A stretch of DNA of 64,000 nt from NCBI RefSeq assembly GCF_043641665.1, contig NC_092198.1:4934501-4998500 (forward strand), read 5' to 3'. A program made the translations under genes and the position numbers. How positions within the stretch are numbered: the first letter of the stretch is position 1; each line of letters starts with the position of its first letter. Below, in pieces: positions 38,801 through 50,687 of this stretch. Below the pieces are notes generated by a model, which saw nothing but the letters and a program-made list of their open reading frames with translations, was not told where the DNA came from and ran no database searches. The stretch is from Enoplosus armatus. Its lineage: Eukaryota > Chordata > Actinopteri > Centrarchiformes > Enoplosidae.

Positions 38801-41800
38801 CTAAAAGGCTAAGAAGCATTTTAATAGTGTGGTAAGAAAAGCAAGTGAATGAGATTTTAGCCAATACGGGACAAGAAAGTCATTTATGTAAGTCAGTCAA
38901 ATTTGATCTAATTACTCGCCATTCTGTTGCATTGAGGCTACATGCTATTATAAGTAAAAATGAATTATTTAGTGTGCATTTTGATGAGCAATGTGTTGCT
39001 TTTTTAGAAGGGAAATCTGTACTGTTGGACATTCAGATTAAGTTTTTAATGATTTTAAAAAGATTATTATTCATGAGACATACAATAACATATCATCTTA
39101 TTCTACAATTGACCTACCTTGCTATTTTTGTGTACTGATATGTATTAAGTATCAAGTTTTTGGGGGGACTAATAATATTTGGCCAGGCAAATATTTGCAA
39201 CACCCTCCTCCCTAATTTCTAACTTTTTTGTCACAATTTATTTGACTACAAGATGTATATGAAATTTGCTCAGTACCTCTGCATCGTCCTGCCAGGGTGT
39301 GGTCGGTATCGGCTGGACTGCTCAGCGTCTGGACCCAGTCTGCGTTGTCGTCCTCGTTCTGGATCATTCCACAGATGTTGATCAGCTCAAAGGAGCACTG
39401 GTCCAGGAGAGTGTGTGTGTTGGCTGGAACGGGACAGTTATCAACAGTCAACCTACAAAGTTTTAAGCACTGCAGAGACGGCAAAGAGGAGTGTGGGATT
39501 TTTATGTAAAAATCTCTCTAGTGTGACTCAGAGCTGCATTTATCGCCTTATATAGTTGATATGTCAAATGTGTCAGCAAACAATTGTTGTTGTTTTTTTC
39601 CTTTTTACACATCTAGCAGACACAGAGCAACATTAGCATTCATTTGGAGTTGTCATTATCACATAATTCAGCTGCTAAATCAACCACCATGCTCACCAGC
39701 TAGTTGCTAACTTTGTCTGTCTGCCGTTTGGCGCTGGGCAGGAAGCGGCCAGTGTGTTTATCAGAGCTTGTTTGCTAGCTGGTAATGGGGTGAAGGTGTG
39801 GGCCTGAAAACCAAAACAATGATCCAGAATAGACTAAAAAACTTAAGCTGAGGGTACAGATGGCAATTCTCTCTGGGTTCGTCACTATAAGCGACAACTT
39901 ACATACTTGATCCATCGTTGATCTAAAATTTCTGATTAGTGCATGAGAAACAAATGTATTTCACGTCTAGTGTGACTGCTCCCACAGCATCACACAAATA
40001 CACACCTGGAATTTACTTGTTGAGCAAAGTGGTACTGATTCTTAACCACTTTCCCTGCCAGGATATAGTCAATCAGCTGCCTTTCTCTAGCATTTAGGCA
40101 CTTGGATAAGGAGACACTCACCACAGTCATACATGCGGTTGAGCCTGATGATATCCACAGCACTGAAGTCCAGCCGCTGGCCAATGACCTCGTTAAAATA
40201 CGGTATGGTGGTGGTGATTGTGGGGATGCTGTCGTTCTTGTTGAAAGACAGCGGTCGGTAGTGCATGATGGACTCATAATCATACGGTGTGTTCATGTCA
40301 GTGATGAAGTCATCCTCGTACTTATTGAAATTGTGCTCCATCCCTGTAAGGAGAGAGTAACGTTAACATGTAGATAGTCAAGTGACATTTTACACACAAC
40401 ACAACATATGGATATGTAGAGGCTATAAACCCTGTAGCTATAAAAGCGATACTGTAGTTTTTTAAACTTGCATGACAGATTGTTTCAAATAAATGCATTA
40501 AAATTAGACTCTTTGACCAAAGAAATAAGATTTAGTTTTTAGCACCCGACCAATTTTACAGAAATTATAATTGTATATTTAAGGCAACAGGACAGCTGTT
40601 CCTAAAATCAAGGCTGCAGCCCTGAATAAAAAAAAACTGAAGTAATTGTGGCCCACCTTCTTCAATCTGGTCCCACCAGATTTTGACGTAGTTGTCTCTA
40701 TCTGAGCGAGACTGCTCATGGTAAAAGCCCAGAGCGTGGAGGAGCTCATGCTGCACAATGGCTTTAGTGTCGCACCTGGCCCCAATGGACACATTCTGGC
40801 CCTTTCTATCGTCTCCAACATATGACCAGCATCTGAATCGATGAGATGGAAAATGTGAATGACTACTGAGCTTTGAATAGCATTTAATCACATCATGTTC
40901 TTAATGCCTTGAATTGATGACTTGATAGCGTGGCCCGTAAAGTTGTGCAACAGCCGAGATCACTCCTGAGTCAGTGTGGCTTTCTGCAGCTCACCCAGAA
41001 AGCTTGGTGAAGGAGATGTAGCTGCTCTCTCCCTCATAGGGCTTGAAGTCCACACAGGATCTTAAACGGTATTCCTCAAACGCCTGGAGGATCACACCTT
41101 TAGCATTCAGTTCTAGAAAAATGGAAATGAATGAATTCACTGTTTCATCTATTCATCAAATTATTTGCTGGTAGAAATGTATTCTGCTGTGTACCTAAAG
41201 AATCGGTTAAGATGTAGGAGATTGGAAACTTCCATCTTCTTGTTTGATCAAGGATCGCATTTCTGCTGGGCTGCAAGACGCATTCACAGTGTTGAGAATA
41301 TGCTTTTGAGTTCTTGACAAACAGAATCTCTACACAGATTCTCTGTATACTTACGTTACCAGCGATGTCTCCCTCAAACAGGTGATTTAGCCCTAAAAAT
41401 GTGGAAAAATACACGTTTAGTATATATGAATATCAGTCAACAAAGCATATGATCACAGTGCATGTAGAGGGTAGGGCTTAAAAAGTATACCTCTATTGAT
41501 CTCAAGTATGTCGTCCCTCAGTTCACCAGCATCTGCATTGTCACCTGGAAGATAAATGTATTGTCACAGCAAAAAAGTAACAAACAAGCTTGTTTTATGT
41601 GCATATGATCAGTGAAGTTAATAGGAACCAACCAGTAGGTGTTGGAACGGCTTGCACCTAGCATACAGAAAGAGATACGTCTCAATTTAAACTTTCTACA
41701 GAGAGATTTTTTATATATGTTTCTCAGTGCGATTAAATTTCAAATACCCTACCTTCAAAACCACAAAGACTCCAATCAGCGCCGCAATCTTTGTCAAACG

Positions 41801-41815
41801 GTCTCCAGAGCCCAT
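35888..41815 (-). CDS. mep1a: Meprin metalloprotease, full-length membrane-anchored form
   Basis: A 14-exon minus-strand model, from the start: 41753-41815, 41633-41657, 41491-41544, 41355-41392, 41195-41270, 40995-41112, 40657-40832, 40122-40343, 39277-39423, 38511-38726, 37854-38300, 37117-37290, 36756-36960, 35888-36038. It codes for 703 aa, close to the usual meprin length of about 700-750. Order: signal peptide ([20 protein letters not shown]), pro-region with the FEGD aspartate-switch motif, activation after R63 (PSR|NAIL), astacin domain with zinc motif [12 protein letters not shown] at 153-164 and Met-turn SIMHY at 208-212, MAM (from C267), MATH (about 430-585), EGF-like (about 631-668, CFNGGVC), a single membrane segment (about 677-699) and a tail TRAQ. 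It is a type I cell-surface or secreted oligomeric zinc endopeptidase that cleaves peptides and matrix proteins. The linker before EGF holds HREAR, a minimal RxxR motif. The choice of mep1a over mep1b rests on the neighbouring ADGRF genes, as in mammals. Confidence 0.9.
36262..36310 (+). repeat. Short piece of the 3745-3960 repeat family
   Basis: GGCGATTAGATTAGCTTAGC followed by ATAGCATAAAGACTTAAA matches the core of the copies at 3850 and 45560. Confidence 0.5.
36390..36500 (-). mobile_element. LINE reverse-transcriptase C-terminal fragment
   Basis: On the minus strand it reads [18 protein letters not shown] followed by RVILDNVS, which parallels EEVGERRMLAKLTSIMDN in the larger LINE fragment at 42050-42731. 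It lies in an intron of the meprin gene and carries no intact frame. Confidence 0.65.
39640..39900 (-). repeat. Dispersed repeat, reverse copy of 22090-22400
   Basis: On the minus strand the strings CATTGTTTTGGTTTTC, CCTGCCCAGCGCCAAACGGC and AGACAAAGTTAGCAACTAGC occur in the order seen at 22090-22400. It sits in the intron between the MAM and astacin exons. Confidence 0.7.
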
Positions 41816-42049
41816 GTCGTGATCCGGACAGAAATGTGTTTCTCTGGTGCCAGTGTAAACATGCCCATAAAGACAGCAGCTGGAGGGGAACTTTGATCAG
41901 GATTATAGTTTTTAATGAGTAACAGGCATTTCCCACGTGTCCTCGCTGCCGACTGACATTGTTGTCAGGTGTTCTGCCATGTACAGGTGATGACAGCATT
42001 AAAGTGTCGACCCTGTACAGAGGCAATGGAATCAACTATAGATTGAAGA
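41816..42049. other. Presumed promoter side of the left meprin gene, no motif certain
   Basis: About 230 bases lie between the ATG and a LINE tail. I see no clear TATA box or other motif; the LINE insertion lies close to the expected transcription start. Confidence 0.35.
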
Positions 42050-42731
42050 TAAGATAAGATAGGATAGACTTTATTTATTCCACAGCGGGGAAATTTACAA
42101 GTCACAGCAGCAAAGACAGAAAGGTGTAGAAACACACAGCAGACAAGCACTGTGTCAATAAAAACCAGAAGTATTTTTTTTTTAAAGCAACATACATAAA
42201 TATATACACGGAAAATATAAAATATGTACAGATGTGCAGATTTATGTGCAGTTAAACAGTCTTATAGCAGTCGGAATGAACGACCTGCGGTAGCGCTCCT
42301 TCTTACACCGTGGGTGTAGCAGTCTGCTGCTGAAGGAGCTGCTCAGGGCCCCCACAGTCTCGTGCAGGGGGTGAGAGGTGTTGTCCATGATGGATGTCAG
42401 CTTGGCTAACATCCTCCTCTCCCCCACCTCCTCAGTGGAGCCCAGCGGACAGTCCAGAACACAGCCGGCTCGCCTAATCAGTCTATTGAGCCTCTTCCTG
42501 TCCCTGTCCGTGCTGCCCCCCCAGCAGACCACAGCATAGAAGATAGCCGAAGCTGCCACAGTGTCATAAAAAGTCCGGAGCAGTTTCCTGCACATTCCAA
42601 AGGACCTCAGCCTCCTCAGCAGGTGGAGGCGGCTTTGGCCCTTCTTGTACAAGGAGTGTGGTCAGACCAGTCCAGGTTATTGTTCAGGAGAACACCCAGG
42701 AATTTGTAGTTCTCAACCACCTCAATGTCCA
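42050..42731 (-). mobile_element. L2/Rex-type LINE 3' fragment, 5'-truncated
   Basis: The minus strand encodes YKFLGVLLNN-like sequence near 42690, then KGQSRLHLLRRLRSFGMC, VVCWGGSTDRDRKRLNRLIR, VGERRMLAKL and RCKKERYRRSFIPTAIRLFN, the classic C terminus of a fish LINE reverse transcriptase. A frameshift near 42655 breaks it. The 3' end has the GATAAGATAAGATAGGATAG tail at 42049-42068 in plus orientation. It lies just upstream of the left meprin gene. Confidence 0.9.
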
Positions 42732-42774
42732 TAGTTCAGTGAGAAACTTTGTTGTTCAAAAGCATTTTATGCAT
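42731..42774. repeat. 45-bp direct repeat, copy 1
   Basis: ATAGTTCAGTGAGAAA, CTTTGTTGTTCAAAAGC and ATTTTATGCAT form a block nearly identical to 43844-43890; the second copy has three extra bases. Copy 1 begins exactly where the LINE fragment ends. Confidence 0.85.
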
Positions 42775-43529
42775 GAACTGATCTTAAGTCCAATAAAACA
42801 GGCAATTACATTGTTTATGGGTTTGACCTCTGACCTCTCTGTGACCCGGGGACAGTTGTCTTTTACCAAGTCCTGCAGGCTACTTCTTCAGAAAGCAACC
42901 TTGCAATGCAGGCCAGCAGGAGGGGTTAGGAGGGGTGAAGACACTGCTTGTGCAGTTCATTCAATGTGAGATTTATTACAGTGATGATGGCTTCAAGGTG
43001 AACACAAGACCATAAATAAAGACACTTCAATCTGTCGTGCCATAACACGTCTAATACCCTGATAAGGTGCTATTACATTGTCCTTATCTTACAATTACTG
43101 CCCTGTTATGTATCAAATGTCACCACAGCTGAATAAGTTGCTATTAAAGGAGCACTTGAGTGACTTATTATTGCACTTCCATAAAGTTCAGGGACTTACA
43201 AGAGACAGATCTGAAAAAAACAGCAGTCAAAGCTGAAGAGGCAGAGGTCAAGCTAGCCTGATAACTAGACGCTTCATTCATTCAGCCTGACATAAGGGTC
43301 CTGTTAGCCGATTTCTTGTCGGGGGGATTATTTTGTTTTGTTTTGCCTGGAATGATCAATTGCTTTCTAAGTGGGGGAAACAGACATCAGTAGGCACTCC
43401 ACCAGGTCTATTTGAAACGCTGTACGAGTCAGGCTGTGATTCAGAGGTTTGGAACCAGGCTTCTACACAGCTGGATACTACATTTCCCATAATACAACCA
43501 ACAGTCTCTTTTTGTTGGCCGGCTGATGA

Positions 43530-43575
43530 GTAAACCGATCTTAATGTGTTAAATTGGTGGTGTTCCCCTTTAAGA
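43530..43575. repeat. Short dispersed repeat shared with 47440-47495
   Basis: AAACCGATCTTAATGTGTTA followed by AATTGGTGGTGTTCCCCTTT is matched by AAACTGATCTTAATGTGTAA followed by AACTGGTGGATTTCCCCACT at 47449-47490. Confidence 0.65.
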
Positions 43576-43821
43576 GTAATAAGCAATCAAGGATAAAACA
43601 TCTAAATCATGTTGATTATTGTTATTGTATTATATTAATTTATTACATCCTTTTATAAAAAATTAAAAAAAAACAAATGTAAAGACTAGTTTATCGATTT
43701 AAAACTTAAAGTATACATTCCTCTGATTTCCCGGGCTCTAATGGCCACTCACATGGCAGCCATTTTGCATCACAAAACAAAAGAAAGTTATATATATATA
43801 TATAATACATAATCTTTAATC

Positions 43822-43827
43822 TTTATT
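43822..43827 (-). terminator. Candidate polyadenylation signal of the right meprin gene
   Basis: AATAAA on the minus strand, 350 bases after the stop codon. Confidence 0.4.
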
Positions 43828-43843
43828 GGCAGTTATTAAGACA

Positions 43844-43890
43844 ATAGTTCAGTGAGAAAGAACTTTGTTGTTCAAAAGCATTTTATGCAT
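43844..43890. repeat. 45-bp direct repeat, copy 2
   Basis: Nearly identical to 42731-42774, in the same orientation and about 1.1 kb away. It lies in the presumed 3' UTR of the right meprin gene. Confidence 0.85.
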
Positions 43891-44176
43891 ATACAGTGCC
43901 TCGACTTCTATATCTAGATTATATATCAAGAATAACTTTACATTCAAGGTTTTGGAAATTATGTGTATGAGTCTGATGTCACAGCAGTAATCGTCCATCC
44001 TTTCTTCATCTTCACAGGTTATTCTTCTTATCCCAGCTGCATATGTTGCATCTGATTATTTCAAATGAAAAAAAGCAAATTAATTTCACTTGATCATGCG
44101 CACGTACAAGTGTGATGTAACCTTTAAAATAGATGTCTTACCTCCAGTGAGTCATGATATAAAATCATGTGTGATG

Positions 44177-47100
44177 TTACTCCTTTGGCTTGATGGGAAC
44201 TTCTGTTTTGATCAGGGATGTTATGTCTGTGGACAAGGAAATTATTACTTGTCACGTCTGCATCCCAGCACGCAACACACACAAATATTGAGCACAGACT
44301 ACTGACCCTCGAAGTCGATGAAGATGATGAGGTCGTCGTTCTTGAGGTAATTACGCCTCCTGAGGTCAAAGTGCTTGACAAAGTTCCTCCAGCCAAATGA
44401 TTCACCTCTGTAGCAAGAACAGGAAGGATCATACGTCCCCACCTTGGAGGGATTGTCCCAAATCAACTTGCCATCTGACGCTAGAGGACACAAAAAGACA
44501 GAGCCACCATGTGAAGAGGGATCCCACTATTTGAATGATACTGTATTCATGGAAGAACAATGCCCGCGACTAAAACATTTGGAGATGTTCAGTAGTTTGT
44601 TAAACAGCCCCACAGTTGATTGTTGCTGTTACTTTATGCTTTGGAAAGCACTTTTTATAGCATTTCCTTGTTTAAAGGGATCAATAAATAAAGTTTTGCT
44701 GTCCAACGGAACATGCTTACAGTTTATGAAAGATCTGACATACACCACACTGCAAGCACACTTTTAACTATGTTATATATTTATTGTACTCCCCGTTTAA
44801 TTTGTATCGTAGTGTCATCGTAGTGCCCTGCTCTTGTCTTAATCCCTCTGTGGATAACAGATAAGGAGCACTTACTCATCCACATATCAGTCGTGAGGCT
44901 GCGAGCGGTAGACATCCTCAGCTTAATGTCTGGATCTTGGTCCATCACCACCAAGGTGGCCTGTCTGTTTACCGCTGGCCACTGCATCACTACATCATTG
45001 TCCCCGCTGGCCAGGTGGAAGTACAGCCCAGTGTAGTTCCCTGTGTAATCAGTGTAACTCGACAAAGGCATGATGCGGACACCATAACCGTAGCCTTCAG
45101 GGCTGTAGAAGCGAGGGCTGTCAATGACCGTGTTGATGTCAGCCGTTTCCATGATATTGGAGAAGTTCTGGATCCTCCACACGGCATTGGGGCAGCGTGT
45201 CTCGGACAGGCTGATGTCATCGATGTAGATGCCACCGGTGGATGCAGAGGGATCACCTCGCACGGCTTGGAAAGCATAGCGAAATTTCACCCCGACCTCC
45301 AATGGGACATGGGCGATCTTCCATGTGTGGTCAGAATCAGCTGTGTAACAGGGAAAGGGACAAGATGTCAAGTCTTACTATGTGTGGCAATATTATTTGT
45401 ATGTTAAGCAGTGGAATGGTGAAGTAGTGAGACTTTGCTTAACATTAGCCTTTAGCCTTCATGATACAATAATAACCGTAAAGGAATAGTTCACCATCTT
45501 GGGAAAGAGTTAGATGAAATGATACCACTCGCATATCTGGCCATTAATTATGAATACAGAACCAGAAGGCGATTAGCTTAGCTTAACATAAAGGCGAAGG
45601 CATTGATGAACATGTTGGGGAGTTAAGTGCTGGAACTACTTCTTTGCCAGGCCAGGGATTTCCTAGAATTGCCTGGCAACAGTTAGTCACTGTCTAACTT
45701 GTATGTTTTGTGATGTCTTAAAATCACTTGATTTGAATAATTCTCCAACTACTGAGCAGCTAAACAAATGTTCAAATTCATATTTGCCTAGAGGCAAAGC
45801 TGTGTATTTCGGCTCCAGCAAGCTGCTTTGAAATACGTGTCCTCCATAAACATGGCCACTTAATAAGTACCATAAAAGGTGTGTATTTTCTTCATTCTAC
45901 GAACGGTGCCTGTGCCATCATCCATCTTGACCCAGATCACAAGCCTATCCCGGGGGCTTCCAGTCATCTTGTAGAAGAACTGCAGACACTGAAGTTTCCT
46001 CTTGGGGTAGAGGGTTCGGGATTCCAGCAGAGCAGACTCCTGAGGATTCCCAGTCATGGTACTGAACTGCATGAAGTACCCAGCATCTAGAGAGTCAGAC
46101 AAGCTATTACAGCACACAACTTATTTTTTGCTTATTTTGTCATGCTGTCTGAACCGAGAACGAGAATCAGTGGTTAGAGACATTATTCAACTCGAACCTC
46201 TGCATTTGCCCAGGAGTGTGTGATCCTCTGCACCCACGCTGCTCTTGGTATGGACCCAGTCCTCATCATCAGAGGAGGCCTGGATCATCCCGCAGATGCT
46301 GGCGTACTCAAAGGCACACTGGTCCAGCAGGGTGAGAGGACCAGCTGGGGAAGGAGGGGGGAGGGGGAGGATTTGGAGAGTAATTTAAAAGTTTTGGCCC
46401 ATTTTGTGCTTAGCAGACTTCCTAAAGACTCAAGTAATAAGTAATATTGAATTCCGTCCATTGTCAACTTTTTAGAAACTAAGAAAAACACATATCAAAA
46501 TATCAACATATGAAATTATCTCTTGCAACATATACATACAGCAGTTGTACATCCGGTTGAGCCTGAGGGTGTCCATCTTGCTGAAGTCGAGGTACTGCCC
46601 AATGATGTTGTAGAACTCTGGGATTTTGGTGGTGATAGTGGGGATGGATTCGTTCTTATTGAAGGAGAAGGGCCTGTAATGCATGATGGACTCGTAGTCA
46701 TACGCCGTGTTTTGATCGGTGATGAAGTCATCGTTATATTTGTTGAAGTTGTGTTGAAGTCCTGCAGAAACACAACACACAAATTGCAAAAATAAGGGTT
46801 AAAGCCATGCTGTAGGTTATCATTTCTTGGTTTAAGATATCTAACTAGATAACATTACATTTCGAAGCATTACTCCCAATAATAAAATATTGTTTCACAA
46901 AATATGGATGGCGAAAGAAAGAAAATGATGGACCTCGACATACCAGGTCTAACCTGATCCAGCCAGATGTCGACATAGTCATCTCTGTCTGTGCGGGACT
47001 GTTCATGGTAAAATCCCAGAGCGTGGAGTAGCTCATGTTCAATCACCGCCTTGTGGTCACAGCCTGACCCCAAAGACAAAATCTGACCAGTCTGCTGGTC

Positions 47101-49137
47101 ACCAACGCTGGAGAAACACCTGTGACAGTAGAAGCATTTGATTATAGTTGTGATCCAAAATCCAAAGAAAAAAATTGAAGGGACACTCCAGTGACTAAAA
47201 AGAATGGTCAAAAGAGGCCGAGGTCTTCTGACTTTTAGTCTCAACTATTGGTCAAGCTCTAAAAAGGTCTGGATGGTTCCCATAATGGAAGCAATAGCAC
47301 CTTTTCATTTGATGCTCCCTGCCTGCTAAACCCCCATGTCTTTCTATGCCCTAAGTCTTCTTCTTCAAGCCCAAATAGATATAGTTATCAGAGATAACCC
47401 TGATCACTTTTCACCCAACTTTTTTCAAGTAGTACTGAATAGTACATAAACTGATCTTAATGTGTAAAACTGGTGGATTTCCCCACTAAGGGTTCGTATG
47501 GCCCAACACAGTTATAACCAGACTCTCTTGATACACAGTAGAAACAAGAGTTTGAGTTAATATAAAGTGTTAATCCCAACTAAAGGTAAAGGCGAAACTT
47601 TTTACAGAACAAATATCATATTCTTCCTCTTAGAAATGAAAAGTTGAATTAATAATTAATAAACCGTAGAACACACAGCTGAGTTCAGTACATTAGCAGT
47701 TTTTCTGCTACAGCTTTACTTGGTATGGTATGATCGGTAGCTTATTGCAGCCAATGTTAGCTAATGTTAGCAAATTTTGCTGTATCACAGACGTTACTGA
47801 ATCAGTTTCCTGACTTTATAACTCCATTTGTAATAGTGAGATGCTACATTATCACATAACTGTCAGCTGTAGCTGCAGTGACCGCTGTTCAGCAAAAGTG
47901 ACATAGTCTCACCTTTTTGGGATATTTTTTCTCTGAGAACTGTAGCCTAAGTTAGACACACCAAAAACTTGAATCCATGATTAAAGCTGATTTGAATGGA
48001 CAGAGACCTGCTATCTATTCCAACGCGGTAAACACACATAAGACAGCTAGAACCATACCCTCCTTTCTTTTGGAACTTGATGAAGGTCTTCTCTCCCTCA
48101 TAAGGCTTGAAGTCAATACAAGACTTCAGCCGATACATTTCAAAAGCCTGGTGGACACAGCCCTTGGCATTCAGATCTGAGGAGTGAAAGAAACATAAGG
48201 GGACAGAATATTATTTCATCCAGATGTTTCGAAGGGTCTTTGAACACCGTATTAACAGTAAATACTCACTCCCGAATCCTCAGAGTCTACTGAATATGAA
48301 AAAGAAACTCACCTAAATCATCACCCAGAATGTAAGGGATTGGAAATTTCCATCTGAATCCTTTGTCAATCAGGGCATTTCTTCCTTCCTGCAGCATAAA
48401 AGAAGAATTTAAAAAAGTGATGAAACATGATCATAAACCTAGTAAAGACTAATAAAAACACGCAATAAAACGCCACCTGTTATCTGAAATAATTGCTATG
48501 TAGTTACTCAAGAGAGAGGACCAACAGTCCCCACAGCCAGACATGTGATCACATACGGCAACAAAACAAAGCTGCCAACAACAATACATTTTTCTCAAAA
48601 GTAAGAAAATATCCCCAACAAAATACAACTTACAGGAATTAAAATGTCCCCTTCAAACAGGTTGGCATCTGAACCTGCAGCAAAGGCACACACAACAAAT
48701 CATATTTCAATCAGCAATAAACACACAGTTTTACTCAACATTTTACATCTTATGCCAATAAATACGGGACCACTGTGTTGATGTGTAGGTTATGGAGCAA
48801 TCAACAAGCGAAATGCTGCAGCTCACCCAGGTTTAGGATGGGGTTCTCATCCTCTCCATTCTCATACACCTCTGTAACACAAATACAGACGTGGCTCAGG
48901 GTCTATTTTCACAGCCTTTCAACAACTGTTATTCATTTTAAGAAAGTTTTGTTTTTTACATACCATGCACCTCAGGGGAAACAGGTATCTGAATAAAACA
49001 AACCCAGTGAAAGTCATCACGCAGTTAACCGCCATGTCACATAATGCGTGCTAAATGATTTATTAATAAATACTTACAGTATATGAAGCGGCTAGAGCCA
49101 CGAGCCCAAACAATAACAGCGCTCTCGCAGTCATCAT
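44177..49137 (-). CDS. mep1a: Meprin metalloprotease paralogue lacking EGF and membrane segments, predicted secreted
   Basis: A 13-exon minus-strand model, from the start: 49078-49137, 48964-48988, 48827-48871, 48634-48668, 48313-48388, 48059-48176, 46944-47119, 46540-46761, 46198-46344, 45871-46086, 44876-45340, 44307-44480, 44177-44226. It codes for 602 aa. Order: signal peptide ([20 protein letters not shown]), pro-region with FEGD, activation after R58 (EGR|NALI), astacin domain with [12 protein letters not shown] at 148-159 and SIMHY at 203-207, MAM (from C261), MATH (about 428-585) and a short end [15 protein letters not shown]. Exon sizes and phases match the left meprin through the MATH exons, and the end aligns with TEVPVKP of that gene, where a TAA replaces the linker, EGF and membrane exons. 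It should be a soluble zinc endopeptidase. A weak donor (AAAGGA|GTAACA) just before the stop could allow a longer isoform, but no downstream EGF exon was found. Nearest kin is meprin alpha by position. Confidence 0.88.
45485..45610 (+). repeat. Dispersed fish repeat (copy 2 of the 3745-3960 family)
   Basis: AGTTAGATGAAATGATACCA and TTAGCTTAGCTTAACATAAA are in the same order as at 3790-3870. It lies in an intron of the right meprin gene. Confidence 0.65.
47120..48058. other. Intron of the right meprin gene with a repeat piece
   Basis: Contains the second copy (47440-47495) of the repeat at 43530-43575. No exon is visible elsewhere. Confidence 0.5.
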
Positions 49138-50605
49138 GCCGAGTGTCACCAAGTAAATGTTGCTGCTTTGGTTTAAATGTGCACGTTGACAAGATATGAC
49201 CTTTAGCCCTTGATGAATGTTTATGTCCGCAATGAAGAGTAACTGAGGGACTTTGACTCAACAGTGTTACTGATTGGTGAGCTGATTTATGAAGTGTTTG
49301 TGCATGTGCACAAGGCTGCAGTGACACTCTCTTCTTTTTACACTACCTGTTATCTGGCTTATTATCTGATTTTGTTCACATAGCACCCCTGAATTCATTA
49401 ATTTCCTGATGTTGTGTTATGTTTGTCATGTGACCTAAAGGTTGATGGTTCACTTGAAATGTTTGTGTCAAATGACCAAGTGACCTGCTGGCCCTGGCCT
49501 TCTTTTTTTTTTTACATGGAGTTTGCAACCTCTCCCCATGTTGGCTTCGGTTTTCTCCAGATGTTTCAATTTCCCCAACATTTGAAAGTTATGCAGATGT
49601 TAGAGACTCTCACAGATTTGAAAGTGACTGCTGGATATCAGTGTAACTACTGGTTCTCATCTCTTGTGTTGTGATTCCAGTGAAGTATGTTACGATTATT
49701 TAATGCAACCACTAGATGGCTGCAAATAGTCAGGCCAGTACCACTCTGCACATAGTAGAAACGTGAAACTGGATTTTAAGGTACAGTGACCAAGGAGGTA
49801 AGATAGCCCCCAAAACCAGCAGTTGGTTTTATGGTTGTGGATTAATATTTTTACATATTTACATTTTTCCAGCGCTTTTGCTGCAGTGACAAAGTTTTCA
49901 CAATACAAATATCTAAATACAACATAACTTGATAAAAAGGAAACTGTCAAGTGTTTCTAGCATTACAATAACTTGCAATACAATAAGCAAATCTCACTCA
50001 AGCAGAATATAGTAAGTTAAGGTCATTTAGATAAGTTATGATGTTTGAGATTTTCCAAAAACAACTCTGTCCATAGCTTTTGTTAATATTCAGTAACGTT
50101 AACGTCACCGTGACTGCAGCTATAAGAATAACCGTTTTATATCGTTTAGCTTGCTCAACAAAGTGAGGAATGAGTTAGTTCAACAAGATATTCAGAAATG
50201 AATTATAGCTAGGTTAACCAACAAGTCATATTTAGCTAGTTAGCGGCGTTGCAGGAAACTTAAGCTAACGCTAACGTTACCTTTTCACGTCGCAGACCTA
50301 ACGTTACTCAAATGTCACCGGGCAAATGTCTTGTACTCGTTATGGAAGAAAGATAGGATAGTGGCATAGACTGTATAAAGTAAGTAACGTAATGCACATG
50401 ACACAGACATGTTATCCACAACTTTTAAAATTTCAGTCGAAGCTAACGTTAGCATGGCTTATTAGCACAAAAGCGTGCAGTCCTAGCACGTTAGCTAAAG
50501 TTAGAGAGGTACACCAAGTGTGTTTACCAAGTTTAGCGAAATATGTGATGACAATAGTATTACATACTATTTATATTGATATTGTGTTAAAAGAAGTGCA
50601 CCGCG
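49138..50605. other. Intergenic stretch upstream of the right meprin gene
   Basis: No gene is recognised. The segment 50093-50453 is rich in AACGTTA and GCTAACGTTA strings (near 50093, 50264, 50299 and 50442). No clear meprin promoter motif was found. Confidence 0.45.
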
Positions 50606-50687
50606 GACGAGGTGGCCGAGTGGTTAAGGCGATGGACTGCTAATCCATTGTGCTCTGCACGCGTGGGTTCGAATCCCATCCTCGTCG
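50606..50687 (+). tRNA. tRNA-Ser, anticodon GCT
   Basis: An 82-base cloverleaf: acceptor GACGAGG pairs with CCTCGTC before discriminator G at 50687. The A box is TGGCCGAGTGG and the B box is GGTTCGAATCC. The anticodon loop CTGCTAA gives anticodon GCT at 50639-50641, reading AGC/AGU serine codons. A long variable arm (TGCTCTGCACGCG) marks a class II tRNA. No intron is present, CCA is not encoded, and a TTTT run at 50692 can stop RNA polymerase III. Confidence 0.97.

Larger units (their letters stand above)
42775..44176. other. Region downstream of the right meprin gene, no exon recognised
   Basis: I searched the minus strand here for an EGF-like exon (CxNGGxC) or a membrane segment that would extend the right meprin and found none. 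The stretch holds one piece of a repeat (43530-43575), a short TA run (43790-43803) and the second copy of the 45-bp direct repeat. Confidence 0.5.

Noticed and set aside
41965..42150. Frame starting MLVCCVFLHLSVFAAVTC, resembling a signal peptide for the left meprin
   Set aside because: It lies in and beside the LINE tail, and a better signal exon ([20 protein letters not shown]) at 41753-41815 splices in phase to the next exon.
42242..42652. 136-codon frame as a host gene
   Set aside because: It is the C terminus of a LINE reverse transcriptase, truncated and frameshifted.
44937..45407. 156-codon plus-strand frame
   Set aside because: It is the complement of the right meprin's MAM/MATH exon; no sign of an antisense gene.
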